A DNA stretch of 64,000 nt from the NCBI RefSeq assembly GCF_002929555.1, contig NZ_PJJP01000039.1:434001-498000 (forward strand), in the 5' to 3' direction. The DNA comes from Cryobacterium sp. N22 (lineage in GTDB: Bacteria > Actinomycetota > Actinomycetes > Actinomycetales > Microbacteriaceae). The notes under the pieces are model-generated. The model ran no database searches and was not told the DNA's origin. It was given only the letters and a program-made list of their open reading frames with translations. Shown in pieces: positions 18,508 to 28,221 of the stretch (the first letter of the stretch is position 1; each line of letters opens with the position of its first letter). The translations under genes and the position numbers were made by a program.

Positions 18508-19315
18508 AACGGCCGGTCTCTTTCTGATCGTGCTCAGAGGGGTTCCAGCGCGTGGCCGGTGCGGTCTCGTTGCGAAGGTCCTCGAGCAGGGCGGTGATGG
18601 CGTCCATCACCACGGCAGTCGCCTCGTTCAGCGTCGCCGAGTTGAGAGGGCGGTCGCGGAACTCGGCCAGATCGATCGGGTCGCCGATCTTGACCAGGAT
18701 GGTCTTGCGCGGGAACAGGTGCAGCTTCTTGGAGTACCGCTCCATGAGCTGCTGGGTGCCCCAGTGCGCCGCTGGCACGATCGGGATGCCCTGCTCCAGG
18801 GCAATCCGCACGGCGCCACTCTTGCCCCGCATGGGCCACATACCCGGGTCACGGGTGAGGGACCCTTCCGGGTACACGACCACCATCTGGCCGCGCTCGA
18901 CGAGCAAACGGGCAGCCTTGACGGGCTCGCTGCCGCGCACCGAGCCGCCGCGCTGCACCGGAATCTGGCCGGACTTCTTCAACAGCCAGCCGGCCACGGG
19001 CAGCTTGAACAGCGACGCCTTGGCCAGGAACCGCGGCAGCCGGCCGAGCTTCCAGCTGACCATGCCCATCACGATCGGGTCGATCTCGCTGTAGTGGTTG
19101 GGCGAGAAAACGAACGCGCCCTCACGGGGGAACTTGTGGCCGTCGGTGATCTTGTAGCGGGCGGCCAGGTTCATCGCGGGTACGACAAGCACCGCAAGCA
19201 GCCAGAAGATCGAGGGCTTGCTCTTCTCGGAGCGCACCCTGCCGGTTCTCGTCACCGGTGACGACGGAGAAGGGGAATCTGGCGCGGTGGAATCTGGCAC
19301 GTCTGTATCTGGCAC
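18497..19315 (-). CDS. 1-acyl-sn-glycerol-3-phosphate acyltransferase family protein (PlsC-like)
   Basis: Membrane acyltransferase of phospholipid synthesis. Motif I is NHYSEID (H-x4-D), with KKSGQIPVQRG and YPEGSLTRD as the substrate-binding motifs, and one N-terminal hydrophobic segment (IFWLLAVLVVPAMNLAA). The 272-residue product is taken from GTG at 19315, 7 nt after the murA stop, with AAGGA 10 nt upstream. The first ~30 residues are Ser/Pro/Asp-rich and poorly conserved, so an internal start is possible. Co-transcribed with murA and gpsA. Confidence 0.9.
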   Translation of the reverse strand: MPDTDVPDSTAPDSPSPSSPVTRTGRVRSEKSKPSIFWLLAVLVVPAMNLAARYKITDGHKFPREGAFVFSPNHYSEIDPIVMGMVSWKLGRLPRFLAKASLFKLPVAGWLLKKSGQIPVQRGGSVRGSEPVKAARLLVERGQMVVVYPEGSLTRDPGMWPMRGKSGAVRIALEQGIPIVPAAHWGTQQLMERYSKKLHLFPRKTILVKIGDPIDLAEFRDRPLNSATLNEATAVVMDAITALLEDLRNETAPATRWNPSEHDQKETGRFEA

Positions 19316-19322
19316 AGTGCCA

Positions 19323-20738
19323 TTATCCTTCGAGATCGAAGTCAGCCCCCAACAGACGCAGCTTGGTGATGAAGTTCTCGTACCCACGGCTGATGATTCC
19401 AACGTTGCTCACGGTGGAGGTTCCCTCGGCCGTGAGGGCCGCGATGAGGTGGCTGAAGCCACCGCGCAGGTCGGGAACCTCGATGTCGGCGCCGACCAGC
19501 TTGGTGGGGCCGGCGATGACGGCGGAGTGGTTGAAGTTGCGCTGACCGAAGCGGCACGGGTGCCCGCCGAGGCATTCACGGTGGATCTGGATGGTGGCGC
19601 CCATCTCGACCAGGGCGTCGACGAAGCCGAAGCGCTGCTCGTAGACGGTTTCGTGCACGATCGACACGCCGTGGGCGTGGGTGAGCGCGATCACGAGCGG
19701 CTGCTGCCAGTCCGTCATGAAGCCGGGGTGGACATCCGTCTCGATGATGACGGGCTTGAGGTCGCCGCCCGGGTGGTAGAAGCGAATACCGTCGTCGTGG
19801 ATGTCGAACGCGCCGCCGACCTTGCGGAAGACGTTGAGGAAGGTGAGCATCTCGGCCTGCTTGGCTCCGCCGACGAAGATATCGCCATCGGTGGCCAGCG
19901 CTGCGGCGGCCCAGCTGGCGGCCTCGTTGCGGTCGAACAGGGCACGGTGCTGGTAGCCCTGCAGGCTGTCGACACCCTCGATGCGGATGACCCGGTCGGT
20001 GTCGACCGTGATGATGGCACCCATCTTCTGCAGGATGTTGATGAGATCCATGATCTCGGGCTCGATGGCCGCGTTCTTGAGCTCGGTGATGCCCTCGGCA
20101 CGCACGGCGGTCAGCAGCACCTGCTCGGTGGCGCCCACGCTCGGGTACGGCAGCTCCACCTTGGTGCCCTTGAGGCCGTTCGGCGCCGACATGCGGATGC
20201 CGCTCTCCTGCTTCTCGACGACCGCGCCGAACTTGCGCAGCACCTCCAGGTGGTAGTCGATGGGGCGGTCGCCGATGCGGCAGCCGCCGAGGTCGGGAAT
20301 GAAGGCTTCACCGAGGCGGTGCAGCAGCGGGCCGCAGAACAGGATCGGGATGCGGGAGGAACCGGCGTGGGCGTCGATGTCGGCGTAGTGCGCGCTCTCC
20401 ACGTCCACCGGGTCGAGCATCAGGCTGCCGGGTTCGTCGCCCTCGGTCACCTTGACACCGTGGGCCTCGAGAAGGCCGCGGACGATGCGCACGTCGCTGA
20501 TGTTCGGCACGTCACGCAGGATGCTCGGGGTTTCGCCGAGCAGCGCGGCGACCATGGCCTTGGTGACCAGGTTCTTGGCACCCTTGACCTCGATGCGGCC
20601 GACCAGGGGACGGCCACCGCGGATGGTGATCTTGTCGCCGACCAGGCCCACATTGGCTCCGTGACTCTGCGCGTTTCCGCGCTCTGCTGTGTCCTGAATG
20701 TTTTCGCGAACCTGCGCGTTGTCGCCGACGATGATCAC
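19323..20738 (-). CDS. murA: UDP-N-acetylglucosamine 1-carboxyvinyltransferase
   Basis: First committed enzyme of peptidoglycan synthesis; transfers enolpyruvate from PEP to UDP-GlcNAc. The 471-residue protein has the EPSP-synthase-like fold with [12 protein letters not shown], and keeps Cys in the active loop [13 protein letters not shown], the residue alkylated by fosfomycin (mycobacteria have Asp). The start is GTG at 20738, overlapping the leuD stop as GTGA. The ~35 N-terminal residues before KITIRGG are longer than in E. coli. Confidence 0.95.
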   Translation of the reverse strand: MIIVGDNAQVRENIQDTAERGNAQSHGANVGLVGDKITIRGGRPLVGRIEVKGAKNLVTKAMVAALLGETPSILRDVPNISDVRIVRGLLEAHGVKVTEGDEPGSLMLDPVDVESAHYADIDAHAGSSRIPILFCGPLLHRLGEAFIPDLGGCRIGDRPIDYHLEVLRKFGAVVEKQESGIRMSAPNGLKGTKVELPYPSVGATEQVLLTAVRAEGITELKNAAIEPEIMDLINILQKMGAIITVDTDRVIRIEGVDSLQGYQHRALFDRNEAASWAAAALATDGDIFVGGAKQAEMLTFLNVFRKVGGAFDIHDDGIRFYHPGGDLKPVIIETDVHPGFMTDWQQPLVIALTHAHGVSIVHETVYEQRFGFVDALVEMGATIQIHRECLGGHPCRFGQRNFNHSAVIAGPTKLVGADIEVPDLRGGFSHLIAALTAEGTSTVSNVGIISRGYENFITKLRLLGADFDLEG

Positions 20739-21343
20739 AAATTTACCTGCCTTGCGGGGAGAGTGCGGGGGCGCCAGGGCTCCCTGTGGGATTCGAATTC
20801 TGCGATTCGCGCTTCGTCGCGCAGGGTCAGGCCGATGTCGTCAAGGCCTTCCAGCAGTCGCCATCTAGTGTATTCGTCGACCTCGAATGAGACTGTGAGG
20901 TCGCCGACACTGGCAGTGTATGCAACCAGATCCACTGTCAGTTCTATTCCGGGCTCGGCCTCGAGAACGCGCCAGAGGGTCTCGGCGTCCTCCTCGCTGA
21001 TCTGGCCTGCGAGCAGGCCTTGCTTGCCCGAGTTGCCCCGGAAGATGTCGCCGAACCGGGGACTCAGCACGACATCGAATCCGAAATCGCGGAGGGCCCA
21101 GACGGCGTGTTCCCGGGATGATCCGGTGCCGAAATCGGCGCCGACGACCAGGACCTTGGGGTTCTTGTACGGTTCCTGGTTGAGAATGAACTCAGGATCC
21201 TGGCGCCAGCCGTAGAAGAGGGCGTCCTCGAATCCGGTCTTGGTGACCCGCTTGAGGAACACGGCAGGGATGATCTGGTCGGTGTCGACGTTCGAGCGGC
21301 GCATGGGAACGGCGACACCGGTGACGGTGGTGAATTTCTGCAT
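20735..21343 (-). CDS. leuD: 3-isopropylmalate dehydratase small subunit
   Basis: Swivelling-domain subunit of isopropylmalate isomerase in leucine synthesis. The 202-residue product has [33 protein letters not shown] and [10 protein letters not shown], all family marks. It begins 11 nt after the leuC stop and overlaps murA by 4 nt, so leucine and peptidoglycan genes are joined on one transcript. Confidence 0.96.
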   Translation of the reverse strand: MQKFTTVTGVAVPMRRSNVDTDQIIPAVFLKRVTKTGFEDALFYGWRQDPEFILNQEPYKNPKVLVVGADFGTGSSREHAVWALRDFGFDVVLSPRFGDIFRGNSGKQGLLAGQISEEDAETLWRVLEAEPGIELTVDLVAYTASVGDLTVSFEVDEYTRWRLLEGLDDIGLTLRDEARIAEFESHREPWRPRTLPARQVNL

Positions 21344-21354
21344 GACGACTGCTC

Positions 21355-22857
21355 CTAGAGGCTGGCGGGGACGAAAACGGCGGGAACGGCGTCATGGCCG
21401 AGCGTGCCGTCCTGGACGAGGTCCCATGGGCTCGAGAGGGTGCCGCGGATGGCGGTGGCCGCGGCCACCAGCGGGGAGACCAGGTGGGTGCGTCCGCCCT
21501 TGCCCTGCCGTCCCTCGAAGTTGCGGTTGCTGGTGGAGGCGCAACGCTCCCCCGGGGCCAGCTGGTCCGGGTTCATGCCCAGGCACATCGAGCAGCCGGC
21601 GAAACGCCATTCGGCGCCGAAGGCGAGGAAGATCTGGTCCAGGCCCTCGGCCTCGGCTTCGATCCGCACGCGGGCGGACCCGGGCACCACGAGCATCCGC
21701 ACGCCGTCGGCGATGGACTTGCCCTTGATGATCTCGGCGGCGGCCCGCAGGTCTTCGACCCGGCTGTTGGTGCAGGAGCCGAGGAACACGGTGTCGACGC
21801 GGATGTCTTTCATGGCGGTGCCGGCGGCCAGGTCCATGTACTCGAGGGCGCGTTCGGCGGCGCTGCGCTCGTTGGCGTCGTCGATCTCGGCGGGGTTGGG
21901 CACGGTGTCGCTGAGCGAGACGCCCTGGCCGGGGTTGGTGCCCCAGGTCACGAACGGTTCGAGGGTGTCGGCGTCGAGGATGACCTCGGCATCGAAGGTG
22001 GCGCCCTCGTCGGTGGCCAGGGTGTCCCAGTACGCAACGGCGTCGTCCCAGTCGGCGCCGTCTGGCGCGTGGGCGCGGCCCTTGAGGTAGGCGTAGGTCG
22101 TGGCGTCCGGCGCGACCATGCCGGCACGGGCGCCGGCCTCGATCGACATGTTGCAGATCGTCATGCGTCCCTCCATGGAGAGAGCACGGATGGCGCTGCC
22201 ACGGTATTCGAGCACGTAGCCCTGGCCGCCGCCGGTGCCGATCCTGGCGATCACGGCGAGGATGATGTCCTTGGCGGTGACGCCGGGGCGCAGGGTGCCG
22301 TCGACGGTGATGGCCATGGTCTTGAACGGCTTGAGCGGCAGCGTCTGGGTGGCCATGACGTGCTCCACCTCGCTGGTGCCGATGCCCAGCGCCATGGCGC
22401 CGAAGGCCCCGTGCGTGGAGGTGTGCGAGTCGCCGCAGACGACGGTGATGCCCGGCTGGGTCAGGCCCAGCTGCGGGCCGACGACGTGCACGATGCCCTG
22501 TTCGATGTCGCCCAGCGAGTGCAGGCGGATGCCGAACTCGGCGCAGTTCTTGCGCAGGGTCTCGATCTGGGTGCGGCTGGTGAGATCGGCGATGGGCCGG
22601 TCGATCGCCAGGGTCGGCGTGTTGTGGTCCTCGGTCGCGATCGTCAGATCGGGCCGGCGAACCGGGCGCCCGGCCAGGCGCAGGCCGTCGAAGGCCTGCG
22701 GGCTGGTGACCTCGTGCACGAGGTGCAGGTCGATGTAAATGAGGTCAGGGGTGCCGTTCTCGCCCTTGGCAACCAGGTGTTTGTCCCAGACCTTCTCGGC
22801 CAGGGTGCGGGGGCGGATGTCCGGCATGGGTGAATCGGGGTTCACTGCGTTAGTCAT
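21355..22857 (-). CDS. leuC: 3-isopropylmalate dehydratase large subunit
   Basis: Aconitase-family [4Fe-4S] subunit that isomerises 2- and 3-isopropylmalate. The 500-residue protein has [17 protein letters not shown] and the cluster ligands in GSCTNSR and [13 protein letters not shown] take ATG at 22857, with GAGGA 11 nt upstream, as the start; the frame is open back to 22974 without family similarity. An 11-bp hairpin lies in the leader (22903-22943). Confidence 0.96.
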   Translation of the reverse strand: MTNAVNPDSPMPDIRPRTLAEKVWDKHLVAKGENGTPDLIYIDLHLVHEVTSPQAFDGLRLAGRPVRRPDLTIATEDHNTPTLAIDRPIADLTSRTQIETLRKNCAEFGIRLHSLGDIEQGIVHVVGPQLGLTQPGITVVCGDSHTSTHGAFGAMALGIGTSEVEHVMATQTLPLKPFKTMAITVDGTLRPGVTAKDIILAVIARIGTGGGQGYVLEYRGSAIRALSMEGRMTICNMSIEAGARAGMVAPDATTYAYLKGRAHAPDGADWDDAVAYWDTLATDEGATFDAEVILDADTLEPFVTWGTNPGQGVSLSDTVPNPAEIDDANERSAAERALEYMDLAAGTAMKDIRVDTVFLGSCTNSRVEDLRAAAEIIKGKSIADGVRMLVVPGSARVRIEAEAEGLDQIFLAFGAEWRFAGCSMCLGMNPDQLAPGERCASTSNRNFEGRQGKGGRTHLVSPLVAAATAIRGTLSSPWDLVQDGTLGHDAVPAVFVPASL

Positions 22858-22902
22858 GTTCGTGCGTCTTCCTCGGGAACGGTGGTCAGCCAACGACAAA
22901 CT

Positions 22903-22943
22903 CCGCGACGAGTGGGCCTTGTTAGATACGAGACTCGTCGCGG
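22903..22943 (-). promoter_or_regulatory. Inverted repeat in the leuC leader
   Basis: CCGCGACGAGT and ACTCGTCGCGG form a perfect 11-bp pair around a 19-nt loop, 46 nt before the leuC start. There is no leucine-codon-rich leader peptide and no U tract, so classic attenuation is not supported. It may be an operator or an mRNA hairpin. The remaining stretch up to 23355 has no gene and holds the repeats listed next. Confidence 0.4.
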
Positions 22944-23013
22944 CACAGAAGAAGAAGTCCACGTTGCAGCACACCTCAGGCTAACACTGCGGCCGGGATC
23001 CGTCTTCTCGGGT

Positions 23014-23077
23014 ACGCGAACTGTGAGCTTTGGCCCAAAAATCCGCGCATCCTGGTGCTTTTCTCACGGTTCACGGA
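23014..23077. repeat. ~64-bp inverted-repeat element, copy 1
   Basis: Nearly identical to 23222-23286 (about four differences). The ends are imperfect inverted repeats: CGCGAACTGTGAG at the left and CTCACGGTTCACGG at the right. No ORF is inside. Consistent with a small non-autonomous or REP-like dispersed element. Confidence 0.6.
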
Positions 23078-23119
23078 TGTCTCCGGTCGCGACCCGCGCG
23101 ACGCCCCCGCCCCGTCGTC

Positions 23120-23198
23120 GGTCGAGCTTGCCGAGACCCGGCCAGCACACACAACTCACCCAACTCACACACCTCACCAGGTCTCGACAGGCTCGACC
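23120..23198. repeat. Palindromic repeat with 19-bp arms
   Basis: GGTCGAGCTTGCCGAGACC at 23120 and GGTCTCGACAGGCTCGACC at 23180 are inverted copies matching at 17 of 19 positions, with a 41-nt loop rich in ACTCACC. This GGTCTCGACARGCTCGACC type is, from my knowledge, dispersed in Micrococcales genomes. A related copy occurs at 49886. Confidence 0.65.
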
Positions 23199-23221
23199 AG
23201 CGAGGGTGGGCCAGGTAGAGC

Positions 23222-23286
23222 CCGCGAACTGTGAGCTTTGCCCCAAAAAACCGCGCATCCTGGTGCTTTCTCACGGTTCGCGGATG
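23222..23286. repeat. ~64-bp inverted-repeat element, copy 2
   Basis: Direct copy of 23014-23077 with a better preserved terminal pair, CCGCGAACTGTGAG and CTCACGGTTCGCGG. The two copies flank the palindrome at 23120-23198. It ends 58 bp before the MFS promoter. Confidence 0.6.
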
Positions 23287-23343
23287 GATGCGGGGCACGA
23301 GAGTCGGCCGGGGCGGGCGCTGGCTGTGGGAGGGCTGTCGCCG

Positions 23344-23349
23344 TATGGT
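23344..23349 (+). promoter_or_regulatory. Putative -10 box of the MFS gene (leaderless type)
   Basis: TATGGT fits TANNNT and ends 6 nt before the ATG at 23356, where no ribosome binding site is seen. Confidence 0.4.
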
Positions 23350-23355
23350 GTGCGC

Positions 23356-25020
23356 ATGACGACCGTGACCACACAGAAAACCACAGGCAGGGTGCTGGTC
23401 GTGATCCTGCTGGCCCAGTTCATCATCGTCGTCGACTCCACGTTCATGAACGTGTCGCTGTCTACCCTCGTGGCCGATTTCGATACGACGGTCACCGGCA
23501 TCCAGAACGCCATCACGCTCTACACCCTGGTGATGGCTGCATTCATGATCGCCGGCGCCAAGGTGGGCGACATCATCGGCCGCAAACGCGCCTTCGTGAT
23601 CGGCCTCACCGTGTACTCCGTCGGCACAACAGTCACCGCGATCTCCCCCACCCTGGGTGTCTTCATCCTGGGCTGGTCGATCCTCGAGGGCCTGGGCGCG
23701 GCCATGATGCTCCCGGCCATGATGTCGCTGATCGTCTCGAACTTCCCCGCCGGCCCCGCCCGGGCCAAGGCCTACGCCGGCTTCGCGGCCATCGCGGGCA
23801 TCGCCGCGGGGATCGGGCCGATCATCGGGGGCCTGTTCACGTCGTACCTGTCCTGGCGGCTGGCGTTCGCCAGCGAACTCCTCGTGGCGCTGTACATTTT
23901 CACCCAGCTCAAGATCATCAAGGATGCGCCCTTCCTGGGCCGGAAGCCCCGCTTCGACTGGCCGGGTTTCCTCCTCAGTTCCGCCGGACTCATCACCGTG
24001 GTTCTGGGCATCGTGATGGCCTCGGCGTACGGCCTGTTCATCAGCCGCGTCGACGTTGAGATGTTCGGGCGGGTCGTGCTCACCGCCGGCCAGGTCTCCC
24101 CGACGGTGATCCTCGTGTTGATCGGCCTGGTATTTCTCATCGCGTTCATCCTGGTGGAGCGAAACCGGGACCGGCATCACCACGACACTCTCCTGGACCT
24201 GAATCTCTTCGGCATCCGGGCCGTCTCGTCGGGGTCGGCCGTGCAGCTGCTGCAGTACCTCGTGCTGACCGGCTCGATCTTCGCGCTCTCCCTCTACGTA
24301 CAGATGGAGCTGGACTACTCGGCGATCCAGAGCGGGCTCACCCTGCTGCCGCTGTCCCTGGCCGTGCTGTTGTCTGCGGCGGTGAGCGGGCGGGTGTTCA
24401 GCCGCCGCTTCGCACCGCGCTCGGTGATCCTCGCCGGCTTCGCCATCATCGTGGTCGGCGCGGCGGCCATGGGGGTGCTGGCCAGGGACGCCACGAGCGG
24501 AACCGAGTTCATCCTGGGGCTGGCGCTGGTCGGGTTCGGTGCGGGCACCATCGCCTCCCAGAATCAGAACCTCATCATGTCGTCGGTGAAACCGCAGCGC
24601 TCCAACGAAACCTCCGGCGTGATCAACACCGCCCAGAACATCGGGGCGTCCCTGGGCACCTCGTTGGCCGGGGCGCTGATCCTGTCGGTGTTCGTCCTGA
24701 CCGCCACGACCCTCATCGACGACAGCCCGGTCTTCTCGGAGTCCGAACAGTCCCAACTGGACACCGCGGTCACCGAGAAGGCCCAGATCATCAGCGACGC
24801 GCAGCTCGGCGAGGCCATCGCGGAGCTCCCCGACGACCAGCGGGCCGAGATCATCGAGATCAACGCCGAGGCCCGTCAGACATCGCTCACCGTGGTCTAC
24901 GCCGGACTGGCTCTCGCCGGACTACTCGGCCTCGCTGTGGCCCTGCGGCTGCCCAAGACGCCGCCGCTGTCGAGCACGGGCTCGGGCACCAGCACAACCC
25001 GCACAGCCGACAAATCCTAG
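23356..25020 (+). CDS. MFS transporter, DHA2 (14-TM) drug:H+ antiporter type
   Basis: A 554-residue transporter with about 14 hydrophobic segments. FIIVVDSTFMNVSLSTL at the N-terminus matches the DHA2 motif D1 (L-D-x-T-x-x-N-V-A-L-P pattern), and GAKVGDIIGRKRAF is the MFS loop motif A. An extracytoplasmic acidic loop (about 460-510) precedes the last membrane helix. The substrate is not predictable; relatives export drugs or other amphiphiles. The start is ATG at 23356. The stop is only 3 nt from the convergent FHA gene, with no terminator between. Confidence 0.88.
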   Translation: MTTVTTQKTTGRVLVVILLAQFIIVVDSTFMNVSLSTLVADFDTTVTGIQNAITLYTLVMAAFMIAGAKVGDIIGRKRAFVIGLTVYSVGTTVTAISPTLGVFILGWSILEGLGAAMMLPAMMSLIVSNFPAGPARAKAYAGFAAIAGIAAGIGPIIGGLFTSYLSWRLAFASELLVALYIFTQLKIIKDAPFLGRKPRFDWPGFLLSSAGLITVVLGIVMASAYGLFISRVDVEMFGRVVLTAGQVSPTVILVLIGLVFLIAFILVERNRDRHHHDTLLDLNLFGIRAVSSGSAVQLLQYLVLTGSIFALSLYVQMELDYSAIQSGLTLLPLSLAVLLSAAVSGRVFSRRFAPRSVILAGFAIIVVGAAAMGVLARDATSGTEFILGLALVGFGAGTIASQNQNLIMSSVKPQRSNETSGVINTAQNIGASLGTSLAGALILSVFVLTATTLIDDSPVFSESEQSQLDTAVTEKAQIISDAQLGEAIAELPDDQRAEIIEINAEARQTSLTVVYAGLALAGLLGLAVALRLPKTPPLSSTGSGTSTTRTADKS

Positions 25021-25023
25021 GCG

Positions 25024-25695
25024 TCAGGCCCGTGACACCTGCACGGCGAATTCGCCGAGGGAGAGGCTGACACCGGCGGCCAGGGCGGTGCGCACGCCCG
25101 GATCCAGGGGCGTGCGCTGGCCGTTGGCGTCGCCAAAACTGACGCCGTTGGTGGAGTGAAGGTCGGTGACCCAGAGCTCCCCCTCCACCAGCTCCACGAG
25201 GGCGTGGGACTTGGACACCGACCTGGCCGGGTCGATGACACTGACCATCGTCGCGGCCCGCCGGGTGACGGGGGCCGGGTCGCGGCCCAGCACGAGCGAG
25301 CCCGTCACCGGGATGGCCTGGCCGTCGGCGAGGGTGAGCTGCCAGACCGGCACGGCCGGAACGGCCGGCGGGCGTGCAGTGCCCGTCGGCGGGGTACGCG
25401 ACGGCGAACCCAGGAGCGTGGGAACGAACGCGGGTATGGACACTGCCGGCGCAGCGACCGGCGGCGACACCACCGGGGCAACCCCCTCGGGGGCCACCAC
25501 CACGGTGGGCATGGCCGGCCCGGTGGGCGCGGCGTCGTCGGTGACCGTCGGCGCGGCACCCCCGGGTGCGGGCGGGATGGCGCCGATCAGGTTTCTGTGC
25601 GGCACCCGCGCCGTCGATTCCTCGTCGGCGTCAGCGTCAGCGTCAGTCGGGCGAAACATCCCCGGCGGGGGAACAATGAAGTCCGGATTTTCCAC
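25024..25695 (-). CDS. FHA domain protein, last gene of the kinase / giant-protein operon
   Basis: A 223-residue protein: an N-terminal Pro/Ala/Val-rich linker (about 1-115), then a forkhead-associated domain with LVLGRDP, SVSKSHALVEL and TDLHSTNGVSF, so the phosphothreonine-binding Arg, Ser/His and Asn are all present. FHA domains bind pThr peptides, so it is a likely reader of the kinase encoded upstream at 42,191. The start is GTG at 25695, 9 nt after the transglutaminase-like gene stop. No membrane segment is seen. Confidence 0.88.
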   Translation of the reverse strand: MENPDFIVPPPGMFRPTDADADADEESTARVPHRNLIGAIPPAPGGAAPTVTDDAAPTGPAMPTVVVAPEGVAPVVSPPVAAPAVSIPAFVPTLLGSPSRTPPTGTARPPAVPAVPVWQLTLADGQAIPVTGSLVLGRDPAPVTRRAATMVSVIDPARSVSKSHALVELVEGELWVTDLHSTNGVSFGDANGQRTPLDPGVRTALAAGVSLSLGEFAVQVSRA

Positions 25696-25704
25696 GGTGC
25701 AACT

Positions 25705-28221
25705 CTACCCGCGGCCCGCGCCGGGGCCCCGGCTGCCGCGCAGGTTCACCTGGCTCCAGTCCCGCTTGGCGCGGAGCCTGAACCTGGCGAGAATCCGGCG
25801 CAGGCGCCCGGCGGACTCCCCGGCGGTGGCCAGGGAGGCCAGCGCCGCCGTCCAATTGCTCTCCACGTCTTCGTCGCTGACCTGCCGGCCACCGAACACG
25901 GCGCTGTCCACGGAGTCGGCCACCGGCACCAGCCGGTGCGGCGCCACGAACTCCGCGGCCTCAACGACCTCTCCGGAGCCGTCGGGGATGAGCACCTGAG
26001 CGGCCAATTGCGATTCCAGGCTGACGGCTACCTGACGACGGCTCGACGCGCGCGGCACCTCGAACCCGAGCTCGGCGAAGCCGTCGGTCAACTCGGACCA
26101 GGCGCCGGCCGCGCGTTCGTCGCCGGTTCCCCTGGTGCGTCGATTACGGCGGCGGCGGGACTTGAGCGCGGCGATGACGAGGAGCGGAACCCCCAGCAGC
26201 ACCAGCGGGATGCCCACCGAACCGATCACGACCCAGGCCCAGCCGGGCAGCTCGAAGTCCTTGTCCTTGTCCTCGTCCTTGGTGTCATCGATTTCGACGG
26301 CGGTGAGCAGGTCGTCGGCTTCGTTGTCCATGCGCGGGGGCTGACGTACCTGCGGCTGAGGTTCGGTCTTGGGCTTGGGGGTCTGGTCCTGGGGCACGTC
26401 GGTCTGGTCCGGGGTGGGGTAGAACGCCACCCAGCCGACGCCTTCGAAGGCCACTTCCACCCAGGCCGTCACATCGGTTCCGGTGATTTCGACGGTGCCG
26501 GCGTCCTCGGGCACGTCGGGCGCGAAGCCCATCACCACCCGGGCCGGGTAGTCCAGGCTCCGGGCCATCAGGGCCATAGCGGCGGCGTACTGTTCCTCAT
26601 CGCCCACCATCTGGGTGCGGGTGAACAGTTCGTTGATGCGGTCGGCACCGTGGCCGGCCCGCGACGGGATGCCGTCGGAGGCGAGGCCGTGGCTGAGGAA
26701 ACCCTTGGTCTTGAGGGCCTGTTCGATCGCCCGGAGGCTGTCGATGGGGGTGTCGGCGGTGCCGGCGTACTCGATGGCCTTGGCCACGACGACATCGGGG
26801 ATGTTCCCGACGGCGGGCTGGGTGACGTCGGCGACGGGAACCTCCTGGAGGTCCTCGTCCCGGTAGGTCTGCTGCAGCATGGCGTTGACCGTGTACTCGT
26901 AGCCGGGTTCGACGCCGGTGGTGAGCACGGCGGTGCCGCTGTCGGCGTTGTAGCGCAGGGTCTCGGCCTCCTCCTGGCTGCCCGCGTCGTCGAAGTCCAC
27001 GGTGGCGGGGTAGCCGATCACCGGCAGCCAGACGTCTTCATAACCGACGACGTCGACGGTGACGGTGCTGTCCGCACTGCTGGTGACCAGGGCAGGTTCG
27101 GGGATGGTACGGCCCACGAGCCGGAAGCTGCCGGAACCGTTCACCAGGGTGTCGGCGGCGGCCACGTTCCAGAGTTTGCCGTCGTAGGCATCCATGCTCG
27201 CCAGCCGCAGCGTCTCACCGGGCTGCATCCCGGTCACGGAGAACAGCGGTGTGTCGGCGAGGGTCTTGGTGAACTGCCGGAACCCGGCCAGTGGGCTGGG
27301 GAATTCCAGCGGATCGAACGGCGGCTGAATCTCTTCACGCAGCACAAAACGGTCCTTGGTCTCCGGCGCCAGGACGCCGCCGACGAGAGCGCCGATCAGC
27401 ACGGCGCCCACGATCAGGGTGGCGGTGCCCAGCAGCTTGCGGCGCAGCAGCCGGGCTGCGCCCGCGGCGTCAGCGCGTTCCACCTTGGTGCGGCGCCAGC
27501 CGATCCAGACGATGGCGACAACGGCGAAGGCCACACCGCGGAGGCCCGCGAAGAAGGTCTTGTCGGTGCCCATCAGGATGCCGGTCAGGTACAGCAGGAC
27601 CGGCCCGATCAGGAGGATGCCGGTACGCCAGACCGTGCGCTGGCGTCCGGGCAGCCACCGGCTGGCCAGCATGGTGCCCACCAGGGCGACCAGCCAGGCC
27701 GCGAAGTACGGCAGCACCGGCATATAGTACGGCGCTTCCACCGGCGTGCCGAGGGTGACGATGTCTTTCCAGCCGAAGACCGCGCCCAGTGCCAGTCCGG
27801 CGGTGGAGGAGATGCTGGGGAACACGCCGAGCAGGGCCTCACCGGGCATGGTGAACGGCGTGCCGAGCAGGAAGTAGGCCAGGATGGCGGCGAGCACGCT
27901 GGTGACGACACCGAGCCGCAGCGCGTAGCCGAGCACGGCGATACCGGTTCCCACGATCAGGCCGCCGAGGCCGGCGACCAGGAAGTTGTAGTCGCCGAAG
28001 GAGGTCTCCAGACCAAGCACGCCCAGCACCGAGAGCAGGCTCAGCACCGCGACATCGGTCCAGGCGGTGCGCGGGAAGGGCCGCCAGGCCGCGCGCAATC
28101 CCGCCGGCCGCTCGGGGCGTGGCCTCGGTGCCGGCGCGGTCCTGGGTCGCGGTGCCCGCACGGGTGCGCCCGAGGGGTCCCTCTCATCCGGATTCGAACG
28201 GGGGCGGCTGAAACGGCTCAT
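25705..28221 (-). CDS. Transglutaminase-fold membrane protein with catalytic residues replaced (pseudoenzyme)
   Basis: An 838-residue TgpA-type protein: Pro/Arg-rich cytoplasmic start, about 6-8 membrane segments (55-290), large extracytoplasmic region, a membrane segment near 675 and a cytoplasmic tail. It aligns with the first copy, but SGYC-VHFASAMALM is here VGDE-EQYAAAMALM, so the Cys is Glu, and DLHTW-ELYF is DVTAW-EVAF, so the His is Thr. The fold marks around them (ARVVMGFAPD, GVGWVAFYPTPD) are kept. ATG at 28221 overlaps the DUF58 stop (ATGA). I infer a non-catalytic binding or assembly role in this operon. Confidence 0.88.
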   Translation of the reverse strand: MSRFSRPRSNPDERDPSGAPVRAPRPRTAPAPRPRPERPAGLRAAWRPFPRTAWTDVAVLSLLSVLGVLGLETSFGDYNFLVAGLGGLIVGTGIAVLGYALRLGVVTSVLAAILAYFLLGTPFTMPGEALLGVFPSISSTAGLALGAVFGWKDIVTLGTPVEAPYYMPVLPYFAAWLVALVGTMLASRWLPGRQRTVWRTGILLIGPVLLYLTGILMGTDKTFFAGLRGVAFAVVAIVWIGWRRTKVERADAAGAARLLRRKLLGTATLIVGAVLIGALVGGVLAPETKDRFVLREEIQPPFDPLEFPSPLAGFRQFTKTLADTPLFSVTGMQPGETLRLASMDAYDGKLWNVAAADTLVNGSGSFRLVGRTIPEPALVTSSADSTVTVDVVGYEDVWLPVIGYPATVDFDDAGSQEEAETLRYNADSGTAVLTTGVEPGYEYTVNAMLQQTYRDEDLQEVPVADVTQPAVGNIPDVVVAKAIEYAGTADTPIDSLRAIEQALKTKGFLSHGLASDGIPSRAGHGADRINELFTRTQMVGDEEQYAAAMALMARSLDYPARVVMGFAPDVPEDAGTVEITGTDVTAWVEVAFEGVGWVAFYPTPDQTDVPQDQTPKPKTEPQPQVRQPPRMDNEADDLLTAVEIDDTKDEDKDKDFELPGWAWVVIGSVGIPLVLLGVPLLVIAALKSRRRRNRRTRGTGDERAAGAWSELTDGFAELGFEVPRASSRRQVAVSLESQLAAQVLIPDGSGEVVEAAEFVAPHRLVPVADSVDSAVFGGRQVSDEDVESNWTAALASLATAGESAGRLRRILARFRLRAKRDWSQVNLRGSRGPGAGRG

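Noticed and set aside
19323-20738. Natural fosfomycin resistance of MurA
   Set aside because: The active-loop Cys is present (GGCRIGD), unlike the Asp form of mycobacteria.
22858-22974. Extended leuC start at 22974, or a T-box
   Set aside because: The added 39 residues do not resemble LeuC, and no T-box (specifier loop, TGGNACCGCG-like bulge) was found.
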